Below are positions 33,236 to 41,120 of a DNA stretch of 64,000 bases, in pieces (the first letter of the stretch is position 1; every line of letters begins with the position of its first letter). The DNA is from VRUE01 sp035318745 (GTDB lineage: Bacteria > Actinomycetota > Thermoleophilia > Solirubrobacterales > 70-9), in assembly GCA_035318745.1 (NCBI GenBank), contig DATHEA010000006.1, positions 1 through 64,000 on the forward strand. The letters run 5' to 3'. The notes below the pieces were generated by a model that was not told where the DNA came from, did not search any database, and saw only the letters and a program-made list of their open reading frames with translations. Position numbers and translations under genes: made by a program.

Positions 33236-34212
33236 TCAGCTCGAGGGATGGGGCCGCCGAGCCACTCCTCGGCAGAGCGCTGGCGGGTCTCGTGCTTGTC
33301 GACGACGACCTCGTCGATCATGCCGAAGCGAACTCCGGCGCGCAGCATCCGCCTGCACTTCGACCAGTCGCTCGGTTCCTCGTAGATCACGTCGGAGAGC
33401 TCCGATTCGAAGAAGCGCAGGCCACTGTGGAAGAGCGCGGCCTGCAGTCCCCACTGGCCGAGCTCGGGCGGAAACCTGCCCAAGGTCAGCGGCTCGCCCT
33501 CGGCAAAGTCGACCAGTTGGAGGCCGTAGCAGTGCTCCCAACGGTGCTCGCGTGCCGCGGCGAGCAACCGCTCGGTGTGGGTCGGGCGGACGGCATCGTC
33601 GTCGCCAAGCGTGGCGATCCAGCGCCCCCGGGCCCGAGCCAGGCCCTCGTTGAAGGGCGGGCCGCCGATCGCGTACCAGCGCCGCGCTGGATCGTCGGAG
33701 TACGGGCCGCGGACGGTGCGGTTGTAGTAGCTCACCCGGGGGTCACCGATCGAGGCGATCGCCTGCTCGGTCTGCGGCGGGGCGCAGTCGCCGACCACGA
33801 TCACCTCGAGGTTTGCATGGGTCTGCGCGAGAATCGACGGGAGAGCGACGTCGCGCAGGCTCTCGAAGGAGGTGTAGGTCGGGATCAGGAAGGTAACCAG
33901 GGGCTCGGGCTCGCTGAAGGCAAGCTCATAGTCGTCGCTGGCGCGCAAAGCTTGCAGCCGGCGCCGGTTGGCCGGCTCCTCGTCGTAGATGTGGCGGGCT
34001 ATACCAGCGGCCCGCTGCGCCTCGACTTCGATCTGCCGGGTCCTACCGTTGACCTGCTCCAGTTCCCGATGCACGCGCCCGAGGTCGCCGTGCAGGCTCC
34101 CGATCGAACTCTGGGCGGCGTCCAACCGCGCCTGCAGGTCGCGCAGGTAGGGGCGGACCACCCAATCGATTGCGCGGCGGGGGAAGTTCCAGCGGCGGCG
34201 GCGCGCGGCCAT
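33232..34212 (-). CDS. GT2 glycosyltransferase with N-terminal coiled coil
   Basis: 326 residues. A basic N-terminus (MAARRRRWNFPRRAI) and a coiled coil (about 25-75, LQARLDAAQSSIGSLHGDLGRVHRELEQVN) precede the GT-A domain from about 108: LVTFLIPTYTSFESLRDVALPSILAQTHANLEVIVVGDC, NRTVRGPYSDDPARRWYAIGG, ALARARGRWIATLGDDDAV (DDD, about 213) and EHCYGLQLVDF. The ATG at 34212 lies 10 nt after the aminotransferase stop, so the two form an operon. Likely adds a sugar to the locus glycan; by position, perhaps the 3-amino sugar itself. Confidence 0.82.
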   Translation of the reverse strand: MAARRRRWNFPRRAIDWVVRPYLRDLQARLDAAQSSIGSLHGDLGRVHRELEQVNGRTRQIEVEAQRAAGIARHIYDEEPANRRRLQALRASDDYELAFSEPEPLVTFLIPTYTSFESLRDVALPSILAQTHANLEVIVVGDCAPPQTEQAIASIGDPRVSYYNRTVRGPYSDDPARRWYAIGGPPFNEGLARARGRWIATLGDDDAVRPTHTERLLAAAREHRWEHCYGLQLVDFAEGEPLTLGRFPPELGQWGLQAALFHSGLRFFESELSDVIYEEPSDWSKCRRMLRAGVRFGMIDEVVVDKHETRQRSAEEWLGGPIPRAD

Positions 34213-34222
34213 CCGGGCGATG

Positions 34223-35329
34223 CTAGACGGGAGTGGCGTCGAGCACGGCGTCGGCGACCGCCTCACACGTCCGCACCGGCAACCGCGGGTGGAGCGGCAG
34301 GCTGAGCGTGGCCGCCGAGAGCCTCTCCGCAACTGGGAAACTCCCCTCGCCCCAGCCGCGGTCGTGGTAGGCGGGCGAGAGGTGCGGCAGCACGGGGTAG
34401 TGGACGAGGGTCTCGATCCCCCTCCCCGCCAGCGACTCTGCAAGGCGATCGCGCTCCTGGTGGCCGATCGTGAACAAGTGCCAAGCCGGCTGCATTTGCG
34501 CGGGCGTCCGCGGAACCACGATCCCCTTCCGCCCCTCGAAAGCGTGCATGTAGATCTCGGCCAACGCGGTCCTCGCCGCGTTCCATTCATCCAGTCGCGG
34601 CAACTTCACCCGCAGCACGGCGGCCTGGATCTCCGCCAGGCGTGAGTTGACCCCCGCGATCTCGAGGCGGTAGCGATCGTGCGCGCCGTAGTTGCGCAGC
34701 AGGCGCAGCCGCGCGGCAAGCGCGTCGTCGTCGGTAACCACGGCGCCGCCGTCGCCCAGTGCCCCCAGGTTCTTTGAGGGATAGAAAGAGAAGGCGGCAG
34801 CGTCACCGAGCCCACCGACACGGGTGCCCGCGTGCTTCGCCCCATGCGCCTGCGCGGCGTCCTCCACGACAACGAGGTCGTGCGATCTGGCGACCTTCCG
34901 GATTGCCTCCATGTCCGCCGGCTCGCCGCGCAGATGAACAGGCACGATGGCCGCAGTGCGCGACGTCACCGCGGCCGCAGCCAACTCTGGATCGATGTTG
35001 TAGGTCGACTGGACCACGTCGACGCCAACTGGCGCGGCACCCGTCGCGGTCACGCCGAGCCAGGTTGCCACCCAGGTGTAGGCGGGGACGATCACCTCGT
35101 CGCCGGGCCCAATCCCCGCGGCGCGCAAGGCCAACTCGATCGCGCTGAGGCCGCTGGCGACGCCGACGCAGTGGCGAGTGCCGCAGTAGGCGGCGAACTC
35201 GTGCTCGAAGGCCTCCAACTCGGGGCCGAGCAGGTAGCGGCGAGAGCTGAGAACCCGCGTCAGAGCGGCCTGCAGCTCCGCCTCCAGCTCCGGCCCGGGA
35301 TCGAGGTCGAGGAACGGGATCCGGGGCAT
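34223..35329 (-). CDS. DegT/DnrJ/EryC1 sugar aminotransferase (FdtB/QdtB-like)
   Basis: 368 residues, PLP-dependent fold type I. Motifs: IPFLDLDPGPELEAEL start, GVASGLSAIELALRAAGIGPGDEVIVPAYTWVAT (56-89), VHLRGEPADM, VVVEDAAQAHGA (153-164), the PLP lysine in FYPSKNLGALGDGGAVV (K186), RNYGAHDRYRLEIAGVNSRLAEIQAAVL and a C-terminal ALSLPLHP-like segment (TLSLPLHPRL). With the FdtA-like isomerase and the hexapeptide acyltransferase it gives the full set for a dTDP-3-acetamido-3,6-dideoxyhexose. An in-frame TTG at 35332 is an alternative start. Divergent from the GT-C gene at 35355 with 25 nt between. Confidence 0.92.
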   Translation of the reverse strand: MPRIPFLDLDPGPELEAELQAALTRVLSSRRYLLGPELEAFEHEFAAYCGTRHCVGVASGLSAIELALRAAGIGPGDEVIVPAYTWVATWLGVTATGAAPVGVDVVQSTYNIDPELAAAAVTSRTAAIVPVHLRGEPADMEAIRKVARSHDLVVVEDAAQAHGAKHAGTRVGGLGDAAAFSFYPSKNLGALGDGGAVVTDDDALAARLRLLRNYGAHDRYRLEIAGVNSRLAEIQAAVLRVKLPRLDEWNAARTALAEIYMHAFEGRKGIVVPRTPAQMQPAWHLFTIGHQERDRLAESLAGRGIETLVHYPVLPHLSPAYHDRGWGEGSFPVAERLSAATLSLPLHPRLPVRTCEAVADAVLDATPV

Positions 35330-35342
35330 CAAGGGGGCTAGG

Positions 35343-35348
35343 TAGGTT
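35343..35348 (+). promoter_or_regulatory. -10 box for GT-C gene 35355 (overlaps an opposite -10-like box)
   Basis: TAGGTT, 6 nt before the GTG at 35355. Offset by one base, the minus strand reads TAACCT (344-349), which could serve the divergent aminotransferase 14 nt away. Confidence 0.45.
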
Positions 35349-35354
35349 ACCGGC

Positions 35355-37022
35355 GTGGGCGGGGCACACCGACTGAAGGATCCAGCTGCGCTGCTCGCCA
35401 CGGCGATGGCCGCCTCGGGATTGCTGCTGGTCGTGCTGGGCTCGCGGCTGAGCTTCTTCCTCGACGACTGGGTCTTCATCCTCTACAAGCGGGACTTCAG
35501 CCTCGACGCCTTCCTCGGCCCGGACAACGAACACCTGGTCGCCGGGCCGGTGGCGGTCTGGAAGCTGATGCTCGCGACCTTCGGCCTGGGCTCGGCGCTG
35601 CCCTACCGCGTCGTCTCGACCGCGATGCTCCTGCTCGGCGCCTGGTTCCTCTTCGTCTGGATCAGGTGCAGGATCGGCGGCTGGCCGGCGCTGCTGATGA
35701 CGTTGCCGATCCTCTTCCTCGGCGCCGCCTTCGAAGACCTCTTCTGGTTCGCCTCGATCACCTTCCTCGGCTCGATGGCCTGCGGGCTCGGCATGCTCGT
35801 CGCCCTCGACCGGCGCGACAAGGTCGGCGACCGGCTCGCCTGCGCCTGGCTGGTCGGCTCGATGCTCTTCTCCAGCCTCTGGCTCGCCTTTGCCGTCGGC
35901 GCCGTCGTCGACGTCGCCTTGCGCCGCGGTGACCGCGACTGGCGCCGGCGTGCCTTCGTCGCCGCGGTGCCGGTCGTCCTCTACGCGATCTGGTGGCTCG
36001 GCTGGGGCAACAACGGCGAAAGCTCGGTGACGCTGCACAACATCGCCACCACGCCGCTCTTCGCGCTCGACTCCTTCGCCGCCGCAATCGGGTCGCTGGT
36101 CGGCCTGGCGACCCCGGGCGAAGGGCTGCCCTCGCCGCCGGGCCTCGACTGGGGGCGCCCGCTCGCCGTCGCGCTCGGGGGGCTTGCGGCCTGGCGCCTC
36201 TACCGGCTCGAGCGGATACCGCGCTCGCTCTGGGTCGTCCTCGCGATCGCGCTTGCCTTCTGGATATTCGGCGGGATCGCGGTCAAGCCGGGCCGGGTGC
36301 CGTGGGCGAGCCGCTACCAATACCCGGGCGCGGCGATGGTCCTGCTCGTCACGGCCGGAATGCTGCGCGGCCTGAAGCTAGACCGGCGCCTGCTGCCCCC
36401 GGCGCTGATCGCGGTTGCCGTGTCCCTCGCCGGCAACGGCCTCCTCCTCCAGCAGTCCCACGACTTCTACCTGGCGACCAGCCAGCTGATCAAGGGAAAC
36501 CTCACCGCCCTGGAGATCGCCCGCAATACGGTCGAACCGGGCTTCTACCTCGAAGAAGAATTCGCCGACACCGGCTTCGATCACATCGACGCCGGCTCCT
36601 ACTTCTCTGCCGTCGACGCCTTCGGCTCTCCCGCCTACACGATCCCCGAACTGCAAGGCAGCCCCGAGCCGGCCCGCTTCGCTGCCGACAAGGTGCTGCT
36701 CAACGCGCTGCGCGCCACGATCGAACCGATTTCGCGATCGGCCGTGCCGAGCAGCGGCTGCGTCCCGGTCGACGGCTCGCGGCAGTTCAAAGTCCCGCCC
36801 GGCGGCGTCGCCGTGCTCGCCGGCCCGCAGCCGGTGACCGACATCAAGATGCGGCGCTTTGCCACGCCGGGCAAGAACGCCCCGCTGCCGGTCGACTTCC
36901 AGACCGAAATCGCTCCACACCAGGCAGTGGCAATCGCAATCCCGGTCGACCTCTCAAGCGTGCCGTGGCGGATGCAGCTAGAAGGCGGCGCGGCAACCGC
37001 CTGCCCGCTCGAAGCGGGCTGA
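35355..37022 (+). CDS. Multi-membrane GT-C-like glycosyltransferase (paralog A)
   Basis: 555 residues. About ten membrane helices fill residues 10-375, followed by a soluble, presumably extracellular domain to the end. The first loop has the acidic FFLDDWVFILYKRDFSLDAF (33-52), as in GT-C enzymes where an Asp pair after TM1 is catalytic. The PDNEHLVAGPVAVWKLMLATFG segment follows. Its closest relative in the window is 41925-43610, with a stretch of almost identical DNA (35743-35890 against 42331-42478). The GTG start is supported by a -10 box 6 nt upstream. Likely transfers a sugar from a polyprenyl-phosphate donor; specificity unknown, and I do not recognise a named subfamily. Confidence 0.75.
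   Translation: MGGAHRLKDPAALLATAMAASGLLLVVLGSRLSFFLDDWVFILYKRDFSLDAFLGPDNEHLVAGPVAVWKLMLATFGLGSALPYRVVSTAMLLLGAWFLFVWIRCRIGGWPALLMTLPILFLGAAFEDLFWFASITFLGSMACGLGMLVALDRRDKVGDRLACAWLVGSMLFSSLWLAFAVGAVVDVALRRGDRDWRRRAFVAAVPVVLYAIWWLGWGNNGESSVTLHNIATTPLFALDSFAAAIGSLVGLATPGEGLPSPPGLDWGRPLAVALGGLAAWRLYRLERIPRSLWVVLAIALAFWIFGGIAVKPGRVPWASRYQYPGAAMVLLVTAGMLRGLKLDRRLLPPALIAVAVSLAGNGLLLQQSHDFYLATSQLIKGNLTALEIARNTVEPGFYLEEEFADTGFDHIDAGSYFSAVDAFGSPAYTIPELQGSPEPARFAADKVLLNALRATIEPISRSAVPSSGCVPVDGSRQFKVPPGGVAVLAGPQPVTDIKMRRFATPGKNAPLPVDFQTEIAPHQAVAIAIPVDLSSVPWRMQLEGGAATACPLEAG
35743..35890 (+). repeat. 148-bp near-identical patch shared by GT-C paralogs A and B, copy 1
   Basis: Matches 42331-42478 with only a few mismatches, whereas the flanking parts of the two genes are much more diverged. 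Encodes WFASITFLG through LFSSLWLAF. Confidence 0.85.
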
Positions 37023-37025
37023 TCC

Positions 37026-38099
37026 TCAGCCCGCGGTCGCCATCCAGCGCTCGACGTTCTGCTCGTACATCTCCTGCAGGATCTCGTCGATGCCGTAGCG
37101 CGGCTGCCAGTCGGGGTAGTCGGCGGCGAAGTCGGAGACGTCGGAGATCCACCAGCGGTGGTCGCCGATCCGGTTCTCGTCGCTCAGCTCCCACTGCAGC
37201 TCGCGACCGCTGATCCGCTCGCAGACGTCGATCGCCTCGAGCATCGAGCAGTTGCTGCGGCGGCCGCCGCCCATGTTGTAGACGGCACCGGCGCGGGGTG
37301 CGCGCTGGAAGGACTGGAAGCAGGCGACGAGGTCGGCGCTGTGGATGTTGTCGCGGACCTGCTTGCCGCCGTAGCCGAAGACGGTGTAGGGCGTGCCGGT
37401 GACCGTGCACTTCATCAGGTAGGCGAGGAAGCCGTGCAGCTGCGCGCCGGCGTGCTGGGGGCCGGTCAGGCAGCCGCCGCGGAAGCAGACGGTCGGCATA
37501 TCGAAATAACGGCCGTACTCCTGCACGAGCAGGTCGGCGGCAGCCTTGGAGACGCCGAAGAGCGAGTGGGTCGATCGGTCGATCGACATCGAGGTGTCGA
37601 TGCCCTTGTGGAAGGGGTGGGACTCGGGCAGTTCGAGGCGTTTCTCCAGCTCTTCCAGCGGTAGGTGGTTGGGCGTGTCGCCGTAGACCTTGTTGGTCGA
37701 GCAGAAGATGAAGGGGGCATCGGGGGCATGCTCGCGCGCCGCCTCGAGCAGGTTGAGAGTGCCCAGCGCGTTGACGCCGAAGTCGGTCTGCGGCTCGCGC
37801 GCCGCCCAGTCGTGCGAGGGCTGCGCGGCGGTGTGGATCACGGCGTCGAGCGAGCCGGCCAGATCGGCGAAGGCGCGGTTGACCCCCTCGGCGTCGCGGA
37901 TGTCGATGTCGAGCGAGCGGAACTCGGAGTAGCCCTCGCGCAGCTCCTCGGTAACGTGCGCGGTCGACGCCTCCTCGCCGAAGAAGCGGGCGCGCATGTC
38001 GTTCTCGATCCCGACGATGTCCCAGCCGGCCTCGATGAAGCGACGAACTGACTCGGAGCCGATCAGGCCCCCAGATCCGGTGACTATTGCGGTAGGCAT
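37026..38099 (-). CDS. NAD-dependent epimerase, CDP-paratose 2-epimerase-like
   Basis: 357 residues, extended SDR. GSGGLIGSESVRRF (8-21), IDIRD, HTAAQPSHDWAAREPQTDFGVNALGTLNLLEAAR (about 89-122), FCSTNKVYGDTPN, then the long insertion LEELEKRLELPESHPFHKGIDTSM typical of RfbE (CDP-tyvelose/paratose epimerase), HSLFGVSKAAADLLVQEYGRYF with catalytic Tyr replaced by Phe in the usual Y-x3-K position (F-G-V-S-K), CFRGGCLTGP and GGKQVRDNIHSADL. RfbE-group enzymes also show such deviations, but the missing Tyr is worth a check. No CDP-hexose genes are in the window, so the true substrate may differ. Confidence 0.83.
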   Translation of the reverse strand: MPTAIVTGSGGLIGSESVRRFIEAGWDIVGIENDMRARFFGEEASTAHVTEELREGYSEFRSLDIDIRDAEGVNRAFADLAGSLDAVIHTAAQPSHDWAAREPQTDFGVNALGTLNLLEAAREHAPDAPFIFCSTNKVYGDTPNHLPLEELEKRLELPESHPFHKGIDTSMSIDRSTHSLFGVSKAAADLLVQEYGRYFDMPTVCFRGGCLTGPQHAGAQLHGFLAYLMKCTVTGTPYTVFGYGGKQVRDNIHSADLVACFQSFQRAPRAGAVYNMGGGRRSNCSMLEAIDVCERISGRELQWELSDENRIGDHRWWISDVSDFAADYPDWQPRYGIDEILQEMYEQNVERWMATAG

Positions 38100-38106
38100 C
38101 GGCGGC

Positions 38107-38112
38107 AGATTA
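38107..38112 (-). promoter_or_regulatory. -10 box for the epimerase gene 37026-38099
   Basis: TAATCT on the minus strand, 7 nt before the ATG at 38099. Confidence 0.45.
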
Positions 38113-38113
38113 A

Positions 38114-39319
38114 CTACTTGGAACCCCGGAGGCGCCGCAGAAGCGCTCGAACTGGTGCGGTGATTTGCCAGCTGAGGCTGCGCTCGTATTCCAGCCTGAC
38201 GTCCGCCTCGAGCCGCCTTGCCGCCTCAGCGAACTCGGCTTCTCGTTCCTCCACCTCATTGATACGAGCGACCTCAGACTCGCGCAGGCGGCCCGAGAGT
38301 TCCGCGTTCTCGCTGCGCAAGGCGTGGACGTCGAGCTGCGCCCGCCACTCGAGGCGCACCAGCCGTGCCATCTCGCGTGCGGACTCGCGCGGCCGCGGGG
38401 GGCGGTTGGCGAGACCGCTCAGGAGCCCGGTCAGCTCCTCGGCGTGACGTCCCGCGTGGTGGTGCGCCATAACGAGGTCGTGATTGATCGGCCCCATCGA
38501 AGCCGAGTAGTGGTGCAGATCCTCGACCAACGTGTCTCGGTCGAGGACTAGCTCCCCCGTCGATCCTGCGAAGCCGAGGCCGTCGGCCTCGATCTGCGCG
38601 TAGCTCTCTGCGGTCATCCAACCGTCGCCACCGTGCATGTCGTAGACGTAGACCGCCCGCCCGCAGGCCATCCCCTCCAGAGCCGAGCGCCCGTAGCCCA
38701 TCACGATATCGGCTTCGGCCAGCGCCGGACGAACGTCGGTTGCCGAGCCCGCAGCGGCGCCGAGCCGGTGAAGCTCGACCCCGGCGACCGAGCAGGCGCT
38801 TTCGATCGTCTCGAGCCGGTCCGGAAGCGAGTAGTTGCTCAGCAGAAGCGCCCGGCGCGGAACCTCGGGCAGTGCTTCTCGTGGCACAAAACGATTGGTG
38901 TCGATCGGCTGACGCATGCGCACGACTTCCACCGGGGTGGCGAAGCTGCGCATTCGTGCGGCAACGCGATCATTCAAAACGACAACGACGCCCACCGCTT
39001 CGTCCAGTTGCGGCGGGTCCTGCAGGGCAAACATCGTGCTGTGCACGACGAAGACCTGGGGAACGTCGGGACAGCGCGCCGCGACTTCGGCGGAGACGGC
39101 TCCGTCCTGGACCAAGGCGGCGTCGAGGTCCGCGGGGATCGAGCCGTTTTCGCTGACCACCTCCAGATCGCGTTCGCGAGCAACTGCCTCGCCCGCACCA
39201 ACTTCCGGCGCGTAGATCGTAACCTCGTGGCCGAGTCGCTCGAACTGCTCGGCAACGGTCAGCAGGTAGGACTCGGTTCCCCCGAGCCAGAGATGATTGG
39301 TGGCGAGAAGGAGCCGCAT
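38114..39319 (-). CDS. GT4-type glycosyltransferase with C-terminal coiled coil
   Basis: 401 residues from the ATG at 39319. GT-B fold: MRLLLATNHLWLGGTESYLLTVAEQFERLGHEVTIYAP at the start, FVVHSTMFALQDPP, VVVLNDRVAARM, RRALLLSNYSLPDRLETIESAC opening the second domain, and ADIVMGYGRSALEGMACGRAVYVYDMHGGDGWMT (about 225-258, with the donor-site E in ALEGMA). The C-terminal third is a long coiled coil ending YERSLSWQITAPVRALLRRLRG, the same tail as the separate small protein at 24707. The longer open frame to 39445 has no support. It is divergent from the SDR gene at 39359. Confidence 0.84.
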   Translation of the reverse strand: MRLLLATNHLWLGGTESYLLTVAEQFERLGHEVTIYAPEVGAGEAVARERDLEVVSENGSIPADLDAALVQDGAVSAEVAARCPDVPQVFVVHSTMFALQDPPQLDEAVGVVVVLNDRVAARMRSFATPVEVVRMRQPIDTNRFVPREALPEVPRRALLLSNYSLPDRLETIESACSVAGVELHRLGAAAGSATDVRPALAEADIVMGYGRSALEGMACGRAVYVYDMHGGDGWMTAESYAQIEADGLGFAGSTGELVLDRDTLVEDLHHYSASMGPINHDLVMAHHHAGRHAEELTGLLSGLANRPPRPRESAREMARLVRLEWRAQLDVHALRSENAELSGRLRESEVARINEVEEREAEFAEAARRLEADVRLEYERSLSWQITAPVRALLRRLRGSK

Positions 39320-39358
39320 CGGCGGTCCGAGATTATCCTGGCGGGACCACCCCCTGCT

Positions 39359-40447
39359 ATGAATGCGCGCCAGATGCGGGTCTTGATCACCGGCGGAGCC
39401 GGATTCGTGGGTGCCAACCTCGGCATCTCGCTGGCCAGCCGGCACCCGGACTGGGACGTGGTGGCCCTCGACAACCTGATGCGGCGTGGCTCGGAGCTCA
39501 ACCTGGCCCGCCTACGCGACGCCGGCGTCGAGTTCGTCCACGGCGACGTACGCGAGCCAGGCGACCTGGCCGGTGCGGGGTCCTTCGACGCGATGGTCGA
39601 GTGCTCTGCGGAGCCATCGGTGCTGGCCGGGTTCGCCGATACCGCCTACTCGGTGCAGACCAACCTCGTCGGCGCCTTCAACTGCCTCGAGCGGGCGCGG
39701 GAAGAGAACGCCTTCGTCGTCTTCCTCTCGACCAGCCGCGTCTATCCGGTGGCCCCTCAGCTCGAGCTGGTGCTGGAGGAGGCCGAGACCCGCTACGAGC
39801 TGGCCGCCGAGCAGCCGGTCCGCGGCGCCGGTCCGCGGGGCATCTCCGAGGACTTCCCCCTGCCCGGCGCCCGCACCCTCTACGGAGCCACCAAGCTCTC
39901 GGCCGAGCTCTTGATCGAGGAGTACGCCGACGCCTTCGGCCTGCGCGCCGTCGTCAACCGCTGCGGGGTGATCGCCGGGCCCTGGCAAATGGGCAAGGTC
40001 GACCAGGGCGTCTTCTCCTGGTGGCTGCTCAGCCACCACTTCGGCCGGCCGCTCAACTACATCGGCTTTGGCGGCAGCGGCAAGCAGGTTCGCGACCTGC
40101 TCCACATCGATGACCTGGTCGACCTGGTCGAGGAGCAGCTCGGCGATCCTGAGGGCTGGAGCGGCTCGGTCGCCAACGTCGGCGGCGGCCGCGAGTGCAG
40201 CCTCTCGCTGCTGGAGACGACCGCGCTCTGCCGCGAGCTGACCGGCAACGAGGTGGAGATCGGAGCGGACCCCGAGACCCGGCCCGGCGACGTGCCGATC
40301 TACCTCTCGGACTGCTCGCGGCTCTTTTCCCTAAGCTCCTGGCGGCCGCGCAGGAGCGCGCGGGACGTTCTCGTCGATCTGCTCGAGTGGGCCGGCCGGC
40401 ATGAGGAGAAACTCGAAGACGTGCTGGGACTTCGAGTGAGAGGCTGA
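39359..40447 (+). CDS. NAD-dependent epimerase/dehydratase, CDP-paratose epimerase-like
   Basis: About 362 residues. MRVLITGGAGFVGANLGISLASRHPDWDVVALDNLMRRGSELNL at the start, VECSAEPSVLAGFADTAYSVQTNLVGAFNCLERAREENA (about 84-122), FLSTSRVYP, LYGATKLSAELLIEEYADAFG with catalytic Tyr and Lys, VNRCGVIAGPWQMGKVDQGVFSWWLLSHHFGRPLNYIGFGGSGKQVRDLLHIDDL and VANVGGG. The S-A-E-P-S-V and W-Q-M-G-K-V-D-Q-G features resemble the paratose-epimerase branch. Two possible starts, ATG 39359 and ATG 39374 (M-R-V-L-I-T-G); the second fits family N-termini as well. It leads a run of co-oriented genes to 45309. Confidence 0.83.
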   Translation: MNARQMRVLITGGAGFVGANLGISLASRHPDWDVVALDNLMRRGSELNLARLRDAGVEFVHGDVREPGDLAGAGSFDAMVECSAEPSVLAGFADTAYSVQTNLVGAFNCLERAREENAFVVFLSTSRVYPVAPQLELVLEEAETRYELAAEQPVRGAGPRGISEDFPLPGARTLYGATKLSAELLIEEYADAFGLRAVVNRCGVIAGPWQMGKVDQGVFSWWLLSHHFGRPLNYIGFGGSGKQVRDLLHIDDLVDLVEEQLGDPEGWSGSVANVGGGRECSLSLLETTALCRELTGNEVEIGADPETRPGDVPIYLSDCSRLFSLSSWRPRRSARDVLVDLLEWAGRHEEKLEDVLGLRVRG

Positions 40448-40471
40448 AGCCATGCCCAGCTGCGCCCACGA

Positions 40472-41116
40472 ATGAACTACGAACGCCTCTACTCATACCG
40501 CTTTCGCGACGTCAACCAGCAAAGCAGGGCAGCCGTGTGGCAGGAGATCGCCCCGCATGTGCATGGCCTCATGGGCTCCCCTCGCAAAGTCCTGGATCCA
40601 GCCGCGGGCCGGGGAGAGTTCATCGGATCCGTCCCGGCAGAGGAGACCTGGGCAGTCGACGAGGTTGCCTACCCGGAGGCCAGCCATGCCTCCACGACGA
40701 AGGTGATCACCGCCTCGATCATGAACGCCGAGCTTCCAGCGGGGTATTTCGACGGTGTTTTCGTTTCCAATTTCCTTGAGCACCTGCCCGACCAAGAGGC
40801 AATCGCGAGCTTCCTCGAAAAGATGAACGGCACGATGGACGCCGGCGGGCGAATCGCGATCCTGGGGCCGAACTACCGTTACTGCGCCAAGGAGTACTGG
40901 GACTATGCCGATCACTACGTGGCCCTAACTCACCTCGCGATCGCCGAGCACCTGTACGCCGCCGGATTCGAGCCGGAGCTGGTCGTACCCCGCTACCTGC
41001 CCTACTCCTTCCGCGGCATCCTCCCGCCTTCGCCCCGCCTGACTCGCGCTTACCTGCGGATACGACCGGCCTGGAGGCTGCTCGGCAAGCAGTTCCTGGT
41101 AATCGGCAGACGTTGA
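40472..41116 (+). CDS. Class I SAM-dependent methyltransferase
   Basis: 214 residues. RKVLDPAAGRGEFIGSVP (about 38-55) is motif I in the D-P-x-A-G-x-G form, and FDGVFVSNFLEHLPDQEAIASFLEKMNGTMDAGGRIAILGPNYRY (about 95-140) is motifs II-III. YADHYVALTHLAIAEHLYAAGFEPE is typical of small glycan-locus methyltransferases. Acceptor unknown. It lies 24 nt after the SDR and 4 nt before the GT2 gene, so all three are probably one transcript. Confidence 0.82.
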   Translation: MNYERLYSYRFRDVNQQSRAAVWQEIAPHVHGLMGSPRKVLDPAAGRGEFIGSVPAEETWAVDEVAYPEASHASTTKVITASIMNAELPAGYFDGVFVSNFLEHLPDQEAIASFLEKMNGTMDAGGRIAILGPNYRYCAKEYWDYADHYVALTHLAIAEHLYAAGFEPELVVPRYLPYSFRGILPPSPRLTRAYLRIRPAWRLLGKQFLVIGRR

Positions 41117-41120
41117 ACTC

